A model generated the notes under the pieces. The model worked only from the letters and a program-made list of their open reading frames with translations, searched no databases and had not been told where the DNA came from. 64,000 nucleotides of DNA. Source: Brachybacterium sp. EE-P12 (GTDB taxonomy: Bacteria; Actinomycetota; Actinomycetes; Actinomycetales; Dermabacteraceae). Positions 35,108 through 42,961 of the stretch are shown one piece after another (the stretch's first letter is position 1; the number at the start of each line of letters is the position of its first letter). The translations under genes were made by a program, and so were the position numbers. The DNA lies in assembly GCF_003711805.1 (NCBI RefSeq), contig NZ_QXCP01000009.1, forward strand, positions 434,001-498,000. Reading direction: 5' to 3'.

Positions 35108-36030
35108 CGCTCGGGCCTTTCTGTGCCATGTTCGGCTTCGGATGATCGGTCGGTGAGGCGGAGGAATTCCTCTTCCAGCCGGATCGGCTTGTCCGTCAGG
35201 GCAGTGATGAGCACGTCGAGGTCTCGGCAGGTCCGCGAGAGCGTGAGCGCGTCGGGGACCGTCTCGTCGAATGTCACGCAGAGTCCCTCGGGAAGTGCGG
35301 TCACGGGGACCCGCAGTCCGCGCAGAGCCTGCTCGAGGCGTTCGTCGTCGTCGGTGCGGAGGAGCGCTTGGCGGCTGCGCGCGTGCAGAAGATCGGCGAC
35401 GTCCCACTGGCCGAGCGAGCGGCCGTTGTCGATGACGAGGAGGCGGTCGGCGAGGGTCTCCATCTCGCCGAGCAGGTGGGAGGAGACAAGGACGGCGTGG
35501 CCGCTCGCGGCGGCATCGCGCAGGAAGGCGCGCATCCACTCCATCCCCTGCGGGTCGAGGCCATTCATCGGCTCGTCGAGGACGATGTTGCGTGGTCTGC
35601 CCAGCAGGGCGGCCGCGAGCCCCAGGCGCTGCTTCATCCCGAGCGAGTAGCCGCCGATCCTGCGATGAGCTGCCTGGGTCATCGCGACGGCCTCGAGTAC
35701 CTCCCAGGCACGGCGGTCGGGTAGGCCGGAAGAAGCAGCGATGGTCGTCAGGTGCGCCAGTCCGGTCCGGCCGGGGTGGAACCAGGAGGCGTCGAGGACG
35801 GCTCCGACGACCTCGGCCGGCCTCGTCTGGGCGGTCAGCGGGAGCCCGTCGATGAGCACGGTTCCGGTGGTGGGCTTGTGGAGCCCGAGGAGGCATCGCA
35901 TGGTCGTGGACTTGCCGGCTCCGTTCGGGCCGAGGAACCCGGTGATGGATCCGTCGGGGACCGTGAAGCTCAATCCTTCAACAACGGTCACCTGGCCGTA
36001 GCGCTTCGAGAGACGGTCGACCTCGATCAT
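35104..36030 (-). CDS. ABC transporter ATP-binding protein (BcrA-like)
   Basis: 308 residues. Walker A GPNGAGKST (~36-44), Q-loop region, signature GYSLGMKQRLGLA, Walker B IVLDEPMNGLDP and a switch His are all present, followed by a ~90-residue C-terminal extension typical of bacitracin/lantibiotic-type exporters. It drives the coupled ABC-2 permease. The start ATG overlaps the PAP2 stop (ATGA), making a three-gene operon. Substrate is inferred to be a cell-wall-active peptide, from the neighbours only. Confidence 0.9.
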   Translation of the reverse strand: MIEVDRLSKRYGQVTVVEGLSFTVPDGSITGFLGPNGAGKSTTMRCLLGLHKPTTGTVLIDGLPLTAQTRPAEVVGAVLDASWFHPGRTGLAHLTTIAASSGLPDRRAWEVLEAVAMTQAAHRRIGGYSLGMKQRLGLAAALLGRPRNIVLDEPMNGLDPQGMEWMRAFLRDAAASGHAVLVSSHLLGEMETLADRLLVIDNGRSLGQWDVADLLHARSRQALLRTDDDERLEQALRGLRVPVTALPEGLCVTFDETVPDALTLSRTCRDLDVLITALTDKPIRLEEEFLRLTDRSSEAEHGTERPER

Positions 36031-36746
36031 GCGCGCCCGCCCTGGGACCGGCTGGCCGAATCCGGATGGCCGTCCCGTCCGCCAGTCAGACGCCGGTCCA
36101 GCACCGGCGACGCCGCGGCGACGACGGCCGCGACGACGAGGGCACCGAGCGCGAGACCGGAGAGCACGTCGTGGACGTAGTGGACTCCGGCGGCCACTCG
36201 AGAGGCGGCGATCGCCAGCGCGAGAGGCAACGCGAACCAGGCGAGGCGGGGGACGACGAGGATGCAGGCGGTGGCGAAGGCAGCGGCCAGGACGGCGTGA
36301 TTCGACGGCCACGACCAGTCCCCGCTCCCGGGGCAGCTGAGCACAGTGGCAGTGTCGACGACGCTGCAGGGCCGCGGCTCCTCGACCAGCAGCTTGACGG
36401 CCTCGCTCAATCCGTAGGCCGTGATCACGCCGAGTCCAGCCAGCGCCAGGAGCCAGAACCGCCGGCGCTCGCGCAGCCAGCACCAGAGAGCGAGGACGCC
36501 GGCGGCCGCCACGAGGGCAAGCAGACCGAATTCGGCCACGGATCCCACCGCCGAGGCCAGTGCCGAGCCCTCGGCGAGACCGGCGACAGCGGTGAAGAGG
36601 CGCTCACGCACCGGATACGTCGCCAGAGCGAGGGCAGCAAGAGCTGCAACGGCAATCAACAGCGCGGGCCACGGCACGGGGCGGGACGAGGATCTGCGCG
36701 GCGACGAAAGCGTGCGCGTCGAAGTTTCGTGAGTCATGAAATCCAC
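36027..36746 (-). CDS. PAP2-family phosphatase (BcrC/UppP-like role)
   Basis: 239-residue membrane protein. The three PAP2 motifs are seen: KLLVEEPRP, PSNHA (PSGH type) and SRVAAGVHYVHDV with the catalytic His. Membrane segments flank them. BcrC-type PAP2 proteins dephosphorylate undecaprenyl pyrophosphate, the target of bacitracin. It is the first gene of the ABC operon and divergent from the sensor kinase gene. The start ATG is 36,744-36,746, with an in-frame ATG nine bases later as an alternative. Confidence 0.87.
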   Translation of the reverse strand: MDFMTHETSTRTLSSPRRSSSRPVPWPALLIAVAALAALALATYPVRERLFTAVAGLAEGSALASAVGSVAEFGLLALVAAAGVLALWCWLRERRRFWLLALAGLGVITAYGLSEAVKLLVEEPRPCSVVDTATVLSCPGSGDWSWPSNHAVLAAAFATACILVVPRLAWFALPLALAIAASRVAAGVHYVHDVLSGLALGALVVAAVVAAASPVLDRRLTGGRDGHPDSASRSQGGRA

Positions 36747-36880
36747 GCTATGGACGCGGTTCGGCCTCAGAATCTGCCATGCGGGGCGACTCGTCTATGC
36801 CCACGGTCATACCGGCGAGGTGCTGCGCACGCCCGATCGGGGGAGGCGGCGAGCCCACGGTCCCCGGTAAAATGGAGCGC

Positions 36881-38272
36881 ATGACCCTAATTGATCGCCC
36901 GTCTGCGCGCCGGAGCGTCGACGCGCTAACGGCGATCGGTTTCGGGGTGCTGGCCTCCGCGCCGGAGCCGGGCCTCTTCATGGCCCTGCTCACCGGCATC
37001 GCCGCGATCGCAATCGGGCTCTGGTCCAGGGGTCCGCGCGCGGGCCTGGGAGGACTGGCAGTGCTGGTCGTCGTGAGCATGGCCCGGGCCACGTGGCTCG
37101 ACGGACACTGGCTCTACGTCGCGGAGGAGTTGCCCCCGGCGCTCATGCGCGCTGGTGTGCCCTGGCTGATCGGTCTCGCCGTGCGCCAGTACATCGTCCT
37201 CGGGCGGAGGGCAGACCGCGAGCGAGAGCTGCGGCAGGTCCAGCGCCTGGCCGAGCTCAAGGAGCGCGCCACCGCCGACCGGCTCGCCCTCGCGCAGGCG
37301 CTGCACGACGACCTCGGCCACTCGTTGAGCCTCGTCGCGCTCAATCTCGGACGGCTCGAGATCGACCCGGCACTGCCCGAGAGCGCCCGCACCTCGCTCT
37401 TACACGCCCGCAACGACCTCGCCCACGCGGTCGAACGCCTGGGGGACTCCGTCTCCGACCTCAGATCCGGCGCTCCCGTGCTGCCAATGGGCGCAGCATC
37501 TGTCGATGCACTGCTGGCCCGGGCCCGCGCAGCCGGTGCGCGCATCACCGTGCAAGGACTGCCGGAACCCAGGCGGCTGCAGGACTTTGGAGGCGAGCAG
37601 GTCACGAGGGTCCTACAAGAAGCGATCACGAACGCAAGCAGGCACGCTCCCGGCACCCCGATCGACATCACCGCTGCCGACGCCGGTGCCGAGCTGCGTC
37701 TGAAGATCGAGAACGCTCTCGGCGAGACTCCTGCCGACGCGCACACAGCGGGCACGGGCCTGAGCACTTTGGAAAGTGAGCTCCGCGCCCACGGCGGAGA
37801 ACTCGCCGCGGAGAAGACGGACAGTGCGTTCGTCCTCTCAGCGGCCCTCCCGGCTCGCCGTCAGGAGCAGAGCACGCACGATGATCGCGCTGTGGAGACG
37901 ACGAGAGACGTCGATGAGCGCTCGACCGGCAGAACGAAGCTCCGCCAGCGACTGATTCTCGCCTCGACTGCGGCGATCGTCGTCGTCGGGCTCGCAGCGG
38001 TCGAGGCGCTGACGGTGGTGCAGAACCACCGCGCGCTGCTGTCGGCAGGGGCCTTCTCAAGCATCAGCGTCGGAGACACGCGGGCGGAGACCGAGCGGAT
38101 CCTGCCCGGCCACGAGCTGCCGGCCAGCCGGGGCGAGAACCGACCGGACGACTGCCACGACTACGCCGTGACCGCGAACACCTTTGACGACGCTGCCGGG
38201 GACGTGTACCGGATCTGCTTCGCGCAGGACAAGGTCTCCAGCACCGAGTACATCGCAGGAGGACAACGATGA
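36881..38272 (+). CDS. Sensor histidine kinase (DesK/NarL-partner type) with extra C-terminal membrane segment
   Basis: 463 residues. The N-terminal ~85 residues hold about three membrane segments. The HisKA_3 phosphoacceptor is H142 in LHDDLGHSLS; the ATPase N-box is EAITNASRHA (~248-257), with G-rich GTGLSTL after it. Unusually the chain continues past the ATPase domain with a membrane segment (~357-380) and a ~80-residue, presumably outside, domain with two Cys. The start ATG 36,881 follows GGAG; an ATG nine bases upstream is possible. The gene is coupled to the response regulator. Confidence 0.9.
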   Translation: MTLIDRPSARRSVDALTAIGFGVLASAPEPGLFMALLTGIAAIAIGLWSRGPRAGLGGLAVLVVVSMARATWLDGHWLYVAEELPPALMRAGVPWLIGLAVRQYIVLGRRADRERELRQVQRLAELKERATADRLALAQALHDDLGHSLSLVALNLGRLEIDPALPESARTSLLHARNDLAHAVERLGDSVSDLRSGAPVLPMGAASVDALLARARAAGARITVQGLPEPRRLQDFGGEQVTRVLQEAITNASRHAPGTPIDITAADAGAELRLKIENALGETPADAHTAGTGLSTLESELRAHGGELAAEKTDSAFVLSAALPARRQEQSTHDDRAVETTRDVDERSTGRTKLRQRLILASTAAIVVVGLAAVEALTVVQNHRALLSAGAFSSISVGDTRAETERILPGHELPASRGENRPDDCHDYAVTANTFDDAAGDVYRICFAQDKVSSTEYIAGGQR

Positions 38273-38934
38273 CAGCGACCAAGGCCCCGGTCAGAGTCCT
38301 GGTCGCCGACGACGACCCCCTCGTGAGGACCGGCATCGTCGGGATCCTCGACACCGATCCCGCCATCGAGGTCGTAGCCCAGGCCGCCGACGGAGCAGAG
38401 GCCCTGCGCAAGATCGACGCGCACCGTCCCGACGTCGCCCTCTTCGACATCCAGATGCCCGGGATGAGCGGACTCGACGCGCTGCAACGGCTCCGCTCCG
38501 ACGGGAGCGCGCTCCCCTGCCTGTTCGTCACCACGTTCGGGGAGGACGACTACATCGCCGAGGCCATCCGGCTCGACGCAGACGGGTTTGTCCTCAAGTC
38601 CGGCGATCCGCGCCAGCTGATCGCCGGTGTGCACGCCGTCGCCGGTCGCGGAGCGTTCTTCTCGCCCTCGGTCGCCCGGCGTCTGCTCGACTCCGGCGTC
38701 TCGACGACGTACACCCAGTACGCGAGCGCCGTCGAACGCTTCGAACGCCTCACGGCTCGCGAGCGAGAGATCCTGATCCGGCTCAGCCAAGGAGAGACGA
38801 ACGCTGAGATCGCGACAGCGCTGCACCTCGCTCCCGGCACCGTCAAGGTGCACGTGTCCGCGATCCTGCGGACCACTGAAGCGCGCAACCGCGTAGAAGC
38901 AGCCCTCATCGCCCTTCGCGCCGGACGAGCCTAG
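38269..38934 (+). CDS. LuxR/NarL-family response regulator
   Basis: 221 residues. Receiver domain ~8-125 with DDD near the start and the phosphoacceptor Asp in DVALFDIQMPGMSG (~60); conserved Thr/Lys switch residues follow. The C-terminal HTH is LTAREREILIRLSQGETNAEIA. It overlaps the kinase gene by ATGA. It probably controls the divergent PAP2-ABC operon in response to envelope stress or a peptide antibiotic, judged by position. Confidence 0.95.
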   Translation: MTATKAPVRVLVADDDPLVRTGIVGILDTDPAIEVVAQAADGAEALRKIDAHRPDVALFDIQMPGMSGLDALQRLRSDGSALPCLFVTTFGEDDYIAEAIRLDADGFVLKSGDPRQLIAGVHAVAGRGAFFSPSVARRLLDSGVSTTYTQYASAVERFERLTAREREILIRLSQGETNAEIATALHLAPGTVKVHVSAILRTTEARNRVEAALIALRAGRA

Positions 38935-39144
38935 ATCTTCTCGGGACGACGACGATCAGGCTTCGTCGTGCCGGAGCTTCGGAACGCCCGCGACGAGACC
39001 TTCGATGGTGTCTTCGGGGCGGAGACAAGCGCCGCGCAGAGGAGATCGAAATCTGCCACGGCACCATTGTTCCCGAGTCGCGTCCGACCCTGCTCGCGCG
39101 GAGAAGGCCCCGGAGTAGATCTGGGGGCGTTCTTGTGGTCATTC

Positions 39145-39762
39145 TCAGAAGACGAAGTCGGCGGCTGTCTCGCCGGCCTCGGCGCACATCGAAGCGAAGT
39201 TCCCGCCCTCGGTCTTCGTGCGCGAGGTGGCGACGTCCGAGAAGTTGGTGGGAGTTTCGTCATTGATCTCGAGACGGATCGATTCCGCCGCGACGTTCTC
39301 CAACGGCGACTTGCCGATCCACGTCGCCTCGAACGCTGTTCCATCGCCGCCGTCGACCCGCTCGAAGGTGGCGACGCCCTCGGACTTCGTCTGGCCGGCG
39401 CAGTTGACGATCCCGTAGGTGACCTCGCCCGCCTCCTCGTCGAGCACCCAGCGCTCAAGCGCGGGCGAGAAGTTCTGGATCGCGCGGAGATACTGGACCT
39501 GCCCGTCCTCGACGCCCAGTTCCGCGGTCGCGCCCGACTTCTCGCCCTGGCCGCCTTCCTCGGTGCTCTCGTCGCCTGTCTCCTCGGCCGGGGTCTCCGG
39601 CTCGGTAGGCTCGGTAGCCGGTGCCGAGGGGACTGGATCCTGCGCTTCGGCATGGAACGCGGCGCGGTCCTCGTCGTCGCCGCGGTAGCTGCACCCGCTG
39701 AGCGCGAGAGCAGCGGCGACCAGCAGTGCTGCGCCGATGGTCGTGATCGCCGCCTTCGTCAT
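39145..39762 (-). CDS. Lipoprotein of unknown function
   Basis: 205 residues. The signal peptide ends in the lipobox LSGCS (Cys at ~24). An acidic Pro/Glu/Thr linker (about 38-75) links to a C-terminal domain of ~130 residues with two Cys (IVNCAGQ and ASMCAEA) that may form a disulfide. The fold is not recognised. The start codon shares one base with the stop of the upstream membrane-protein gene (TGATG), so the two are cotranslated and probably act together in the envelope. Confidence 0.75.
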   Translation of the reverse strand: MTKAAITTIGAALLVAAALALSGCSYRGDDEDRAAFHAEAQDPVPSAPATEPTEPETPAEETGDESTEEGGQGEKSGATAELGVEDGQVQYLRAIQNFSPALERWVLDEEAGEVTYGIVNCAGQTKSEGVATFERVDGGDGTAFEATWIGKSPLENVAAESIRLEINDETPTNFSDVATSRTKTEGGNFASMCAEAGETAADFVF

Positions 39763-40310
39763 CAGACGTCACCCCTCTCGGCATCGGGCGTACCAGTGGT
39801 CGTCTTCACCTGGACGCCCGACTTCGTCTTCATCTTCGAGACCAGGTTCATGAACAGCTGCGGCGCGACGATGAAGGACGCGATGAGCGCGGAGGCGGCA
39901 CCGGCGATCCAGATGTTGCTGAAGATGCCGAGCGCCACCGAGAGTCCCCAGCGAAAGATCATGTAGCCGAGGGTGAAGCCGAGCGCCAGCAGCGCCATCC
40001 GCCAGATGGGCGAGCGACCCTGGAACTCCTGGAACTCGCGCCAGGCGGTCTTGAGCAGGCCGCGCGTCTCGCCGAAGTCCTTGCTGTTCTTCTCCGGGAC
40101 GACGATGAGCCCAGCCTTGAACATCATGGAGATGAGCTGCATGAAGAAGAAGGACATGCCGGTCACAGCCAGGTCCAGGGCTCCGGCATTGGAGATCGCC
40201 CAGGCGGCCATGCCGACAGCGCCGCAGGCGAGCAGGGTGCCCAGCACCGTCCAGGCGTGGTTCTCGGGGCCGCCGCGGTCGAGCTTGATGTTGATGTTCT
40301 GGTCGGACAT
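39762..40310 (-). CDS. Membrane protein of unknown function, paired with the lipoprotein
   Basis: 182 residues with four or five membrane segments (about 20-40, 48-68, 105-122, 130-150). It has a polar, Asn/Lys-containing N terminus and a Lys/Thr-rich C terminus. The start is ATG 40,308-40,310; upstream in-frame starts are not protein-like. No family is recognised. Overlap with the lipoprotein gene suggests a two-part envelope system carried as cargo. Confidence 0.7.
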   Translation of the reverse strand: MSDQNINIKLDRGGPENHAWTVLGTLLACGAVGMAAWAISNAGALDLAVTGMSFFFMQLISMMFKAGLIVVPEKNSKDFGETRGLLKTAWREFQEFQGRSPIWRMALLALGFTLGYMIFRWGLSVALGIFSNIWIAGAASALIASFIVAPQLFMNLVSKMKTKSGVQVKTTTGTPDAERGDV

Positions 40311-40455
40311 AGGGTGCTGACCGGCGAAGAGGCAAAGGCGATGGGGCAGGAGATCGCCCGCGCGGCCGGCCGACCGGAGGCCCAGAGCGCCAGCCCCCGA
40401 CCCGGCCGCATACAGCCGAGCGAGGAGCCCTCCCGTGGCCCTCACCGCGGTGAGC

Positions 40456-40836
40456 TCAGCGGCTCTTGATCTTGCAGTAGGTCTGGACGGCGATCAGATC
40501 AGCGTCATCCTCGCGGATCTCCGTCTGGCGCGTCTTGGTCGCCGGCTCGTCGAGACCGCGATCGACGTACCGCATCCAGTACGCCCAACAGGTCCCGGTG
40601 CCCTGGGCGGGGTGCCCATGCTTGGACAGGAACCTGATCCCCAGCGGCAGGGTGCCGTCGTCGAGCGTGACCTCGTCGCGCAGCGCCGTGGCGATCGCGG
40701 TCGTCAGGACTCGGTCCTCGCCCGTGAGGTGCGCGAGCGTCAGAAGCTCCTCCAGGGGCCCCTCGGCCGTGGGCCACGACTGGGGCAGGAGATCCTCGAG
40801 GGCGGCGATCGTCTCGGTGGCGGCGATCGTGATCAT
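40456..40836 (-). CDS. Hypothetical protein
   Basis: 126 residues if started at ATG 40,834-40,836; the frame stays open further upstream to 40,980, overlapping the XRE gene. The N-terminal half is helical (TIAALEDLLPQSW, LTLAHLTGEDRVL). The C-terminal half has a CWAYWMRYVDRGL patch and ends in a basic tail with one Cys. No family is recognised. It is on the same strand as, and just behind, the XRE gene, so a small regulator-effector pair is possible. Confidence 0.55.
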   Translation of the reverse strand: MITIAATETIAALEDLLPQSWPTAEGPLEELLTLAHLTGEDRVLTTAIATALRDEVTLDDGTLPLGIRFLSKHGHPAQGTGTCWAYWMRYVDRGLDEPATKTRQTEIREDDADLIAVQTYCKIKSR

Positions 40837-40931
40837 CGGCGTGGTCGCCGCGCTCCTCAGGGGCACGACGAGGGCAGTCGCCGCCGCGGAGCCGGTGGCC
40901 GTGGGGGAGGGAGTGTGAGCGGCGGGTGGCC

Positions 40932-41189
40932 CTACACGATGGGCGTGGGCGTCCCCACGGCCTTTGGGTGCCGGGCGCACACCGGCGCGACCAGCTCCGG
41001 CAGCGGGACGCCGAGCGCGTGGGCGATGCCGTACAGCGTGGAGACCTTCGCCACGACCCGACCCGCTTCGATCTGGATGATCGACTTGCGATGCACCTCG
41101 GCCGCCTCGGCCAGCCTTGTCATCGGACGGCGGAGCGGGACTACCTCGCGGCCGCCATGGAGCTCCTCGCGTTCAGGCGCGATCGGCAT
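40932..41189 (-). CDS. XRE-family HTH regulator
   Basis: 85 residues. The segment LAEAAEVHRKSIIQIEAGR, then STLYGIAHALGVPLPELV, is a clear HTH_3 helix-turn-helix. The start is uncertain: ATG 41,187-41,189 gives the full first helix, ATG 41,121-41,123 removes it. The longer form overlaps the start of a plus-strand frame at 41,157. It may control the neighbouring small genes. Confidence 0.65.
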   Translation of the reverse strand: MPIAPEREELHGGREVVPLRRPMTRLAEAAEVHRKSIIQIEAGRVVAKVSTLYGIAHALGVPLPELVAPVCARHPKAVGTPTPIV

Positions 41190-41414
41190 GAGCACCTCAC
41201 CGTCGACGAGCGCATCGCCGTGCGGGCGGCGTACTGGCTGCTCGACCAGGGAGTCCACATCCCAGGCGAGCTCGTGGCCCAGGAGGCCGACGCCGTGCCC
41301 GTGCAGCGCCTCCTGGACCGAATCCAGGAGGGCGAGCACGCCGTCCGGGACGCAGATCTGGCTCTCGCCTACGCCGAGCACCGCCTCGAGGGCCTGCAGG
41401 GCGTCGAGCACTGA
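41157..41414 (+). CDS. Small helical hypothetical protein
   Basis: 85 residues from ATG 41,157. Nearly every codon ends in G or C and the protein is all-helical and charge-balanced (LTVDERIAVRAAYWLLDQG; RLLDRIQEGEHAVRDADLALAYAEHR), so it looks coding. It overlaps the 5' end of the XRE gene by 33 bases, in the opposite direction. One of the two starts may be mis-set. No family is recognised. Confidence 0.5.
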   Translation: MELLAFRRDRHEHLTVDERIAVRAAYWLLDQGVHIPGELVAQEADAVPVQRLLDRIQEGEHAVRDADLALAYAEHRLEGLQGVEH

Positions 41415-41458
41415 GGTGAGCCGCGCCGGCACGGCGCACCGGCCGCGCGGGCTGCCCC

Positions 41459-42307
41459 TCAGGAGCTGCTGGCAGGGTCCTCCGGGCTCTCTGGGTGCAC
41501 GTGCTCCCACAGCGCCCGCAGCTCGCGGTCCTCCGCCTCGTGCCCGAGCCTGCCCACGGTCTCGAACGGGTTCTCTGGGAGCTCGAACGCGTAGGCGGCG
41601 TTGTTGAGCTTCTCGCCCTTCGTCCCTTCGCGCATGGACTCGAGCATCCGCTCGGCCATCGCGGGGTCCAGGCGGCGAAAGATCCGCCGCATGTCCTCGA
41701 TGTGCTCCTCCGTCGCCGGGGGGACGTCCTGCTCGCGCTCGAGGCGGCGCTTGCCCTCGATGTGCTCGCCGAGGCGCAGCTGCCACCCGATCTGGTGGAC
41801 GTGGCCGACTACCTCGCGCACGGCGTCGACGTCGGCCACCCCCTCGGGCGTCACCGGATCGCCCTCCGGCGAGACGTCGACGTAGAAGCCGCGCTGCTTG
41901 AGCTGGTTGTGGTCGCGCCGCCACTGCTCGATCGCGCCGAGGACGCGGGCGTTCTCCTCGGGGTCGGACGGCTCCACGCCGAACCAGTACTCCTCGTGCA
42001 CGAGGAAGCGGTGCACAGTCTCGAGCTTCAGGCCGTGGTCGCCCCAGACCTCCTGGAGCCGCACGTCGACGAACGGCTCGCCTTCGGGCGCGTAGGCCAT
42101 GCGGACGCGGCGCTCGTGCAACGCGATCGCCTTGCCGGACTCCTCCATGCCGAGAATGGCCAGCGACCGCGCCAGCGGCGCGCTGTCGCCCTCGAGCATC
42201 GCCACGGCGGCCTGCAGGAGCCGGTCGGCGTTGGAGAGCAGGGCGTCCTGCAGCGCGACGACCTGGCCGGGCGTGAGGTCATCGGGGAGGTGCTGGCGAC
42301 GGGGCAT
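41459..42307 (-). CDS. AbiV-family abortive infection protein
   Basis: 282 residues. The N-terminal motif ALLSNADRLLQAAVAML, followed by ARSLAILGMEESGKAIALHERR (about 24-69), fits the AbiV family, whose members share N-A-x-x-L-x-x-A and the SLAILxxEExGK core. The rest is acidic and helical. AbiV from lactococci blocks phage translation through a phage protein. The call rests on the core motif and is not proven. It is part of the cargo half, near the right end of the element. Confidence 0.72.
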   Translation of the reverse strand: MPRRQHLPDDLTPGQVVALQDALLSNADRLLQAAVAMLEGDSAPLARSLAILGMEESGKAIALHERRVRMAYAPEGEPFVDVRLQEVWGDHGLKLETVHRFLVHEEYWFGVEPSDPEENARVLGAIEQWRRDHNQLKQRGFYVDVSPEGDPVTPEGVADVDAVREVVGHVHQIGWQLRLGEHIEGKRRLEREQDVPPATEEHIEDMRRIFRRLDPAMAERMLESMREGTKGEKLNNAAYAFELPENPFETVGRLGHEAEDRELRALWEHVHPESPEDPASSS

Positions 42308-42347
42308 GGGGCCAGTCTCGTCCCTGCCTCCGACAGTTGGGACCCGC

Positions 42348-42686
42348 CTAGCGGTGGTCCCGGAGCCAGTTCAGGATGCCGCGCGCGTCCTTCGTCTCGG
42401 TGCTTGACTCTCCGCTCTGGCCGTCGTCGTCCCGGTACGACGAGTCCGTCCTGATGCCGACGTCGTCCGTGAACGTGTGCGTGACGGTCACCTCGCGGGT
42501 GTACTTGCCGTCGGAGCTCCAGCCGTCGTAGCTGCTGGTCCGCGTCTCGCTCTGCCCCCGGTAGTTCTCGTAGTTGTCCACCAGGTCAGCCAGCTGCAGC
42601 GCCTCGTCATCGGTGAGTCGTGCGCCGGACACGTCCAGGTGCTCTCCGATGCGCTCTCGGAGCCGCTTCTTCTCGTTCCGATCCAT
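42348..42686 (-). CDS. Hypothetical protein near the right end of the element
   Basis: 112 residues. The N-terminal ~45 are helical and charged (KKRLRERIGEHLDV, LTDDEALQLADLVDNYENYRG); the middle is Ser/Thr/Asp-rich and beta-like (REVTVTHTFTDDVG), and the end is basic. No family is recognised. The 150 bases between its start and attR hold no gene. Confidence 0.55.
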   Translation of the reverse strand: MDRNEKKRLRERIGEHLDVSGARLTDDEALQLADLVDNYENYRGQSETRTSSYDGWSSDGKYTREVTVTHTFTDDVGIRTDSSYRDDDGQSGESSTETKDARGILNWLRDHR

Positions 42687-42831
42687 GCCTCTCCTCGCGT
42701 CCTGACCGGTCGAGAGAGCGGGGCGGGGACGCCGCCCTGCGACCGGGTCGCCTCGTAGGTCAAGCTACAGAGTCGCCTGGTGTTCGTCTACGCTGACCAC
42801 GGCATGGGCGGGCCAGGGGGACAGCTGGCTG

Positions 42832-42872
42832 AGTATGCCCTAGCTCGTTCATGGCCGCCGCCTGCGGCTTCG
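42832..42872 (+). other. attR, right junction of the integrative element
   Basis: The inverted attP arm AGTATGCCCTAGC (42,832-42,844) is followed by nine bases and the GCC repeats where pilin sequence resumes (42,854 onward). Three GCC codons occur in a row, so the exact crossover base is ambiguous by three or six positions. With the left GCC at 21,055 the reconstituted attB reads GTGCTCGCC then GCCTGCGGC, in the pilin frame. Confidence 0.78.
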
Positions 42873-42961
42873 CTGCGGTCCTGGTCGCCCTGCTGGCATC
42901 CGGGGAGGTGCGGACGCTGCTGATGGGGATCATCACCTCGGCGCTGTCCATGGGGTCGTGA
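42854..42961 (+). pseudogene. DUF4244 Flp-type pilin gene, 3' fragment
   Basis: In-frame remainder of the pilin interrupted at 21,057. It encodes AACGFAAVLVALLASG, then VRTLLMGIITSALS and the stop TGA 42,959-42,961. Joined to the 5' fragment it gives a normal-looking DUF4244 protein of about 70 residues. It has no start or ribosome site of its own. Its stop overlaps the GTG of the next gene (GTGA). Confidence 0.88.

Larger units (their letters stand above)
21058..42856. mobile_element. Integrative mobilizable element with family B DNA polymerase (pipolin-like), ~21.8 kb
   Basis: Bounded by the two halves of a single DUF4244 pilin gene and by inverted attP arms. It encodes its own serine integrase next to the left end, candidate excisionase, resolvase, methylase/nuclease pair, ArdA, family B DNA polymerase, MobC-relaxase-MobB, and a cargo half with a PAP2/ABC-2 operon, two-component system and AbiV. 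Base composition is visibly less GC-rich than the host genes over much of 21-34 kb. Pipolins are known elements that pair a primer-independent PolB with integrases, relaxases and defence genes. Assignment to that class is inferred and needs polymerase phylogeny. Confidence 0.85.

Noticed and set aside
34376..42686. Two separate insertions, with the cargo half as an independent element
   Set aside because: Only one pair of junctions is visible, both in the pilin gene. No second recombinase, target duplication or inverted-repeat pair bounds the cargo half.
21058..42856. Self-transmissible conjugative element (ICE)
   Set aside because: A relaxase, MobC and MobB-like protein are present, but no FtsK/TraB, VirB4, VirD4 or other transfer-channel gene is found, so it is called mobilizable.
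21058..42856. Prophage
   Set aside because: No capsid, portal, terminase, tail or lysis genes were recognised.
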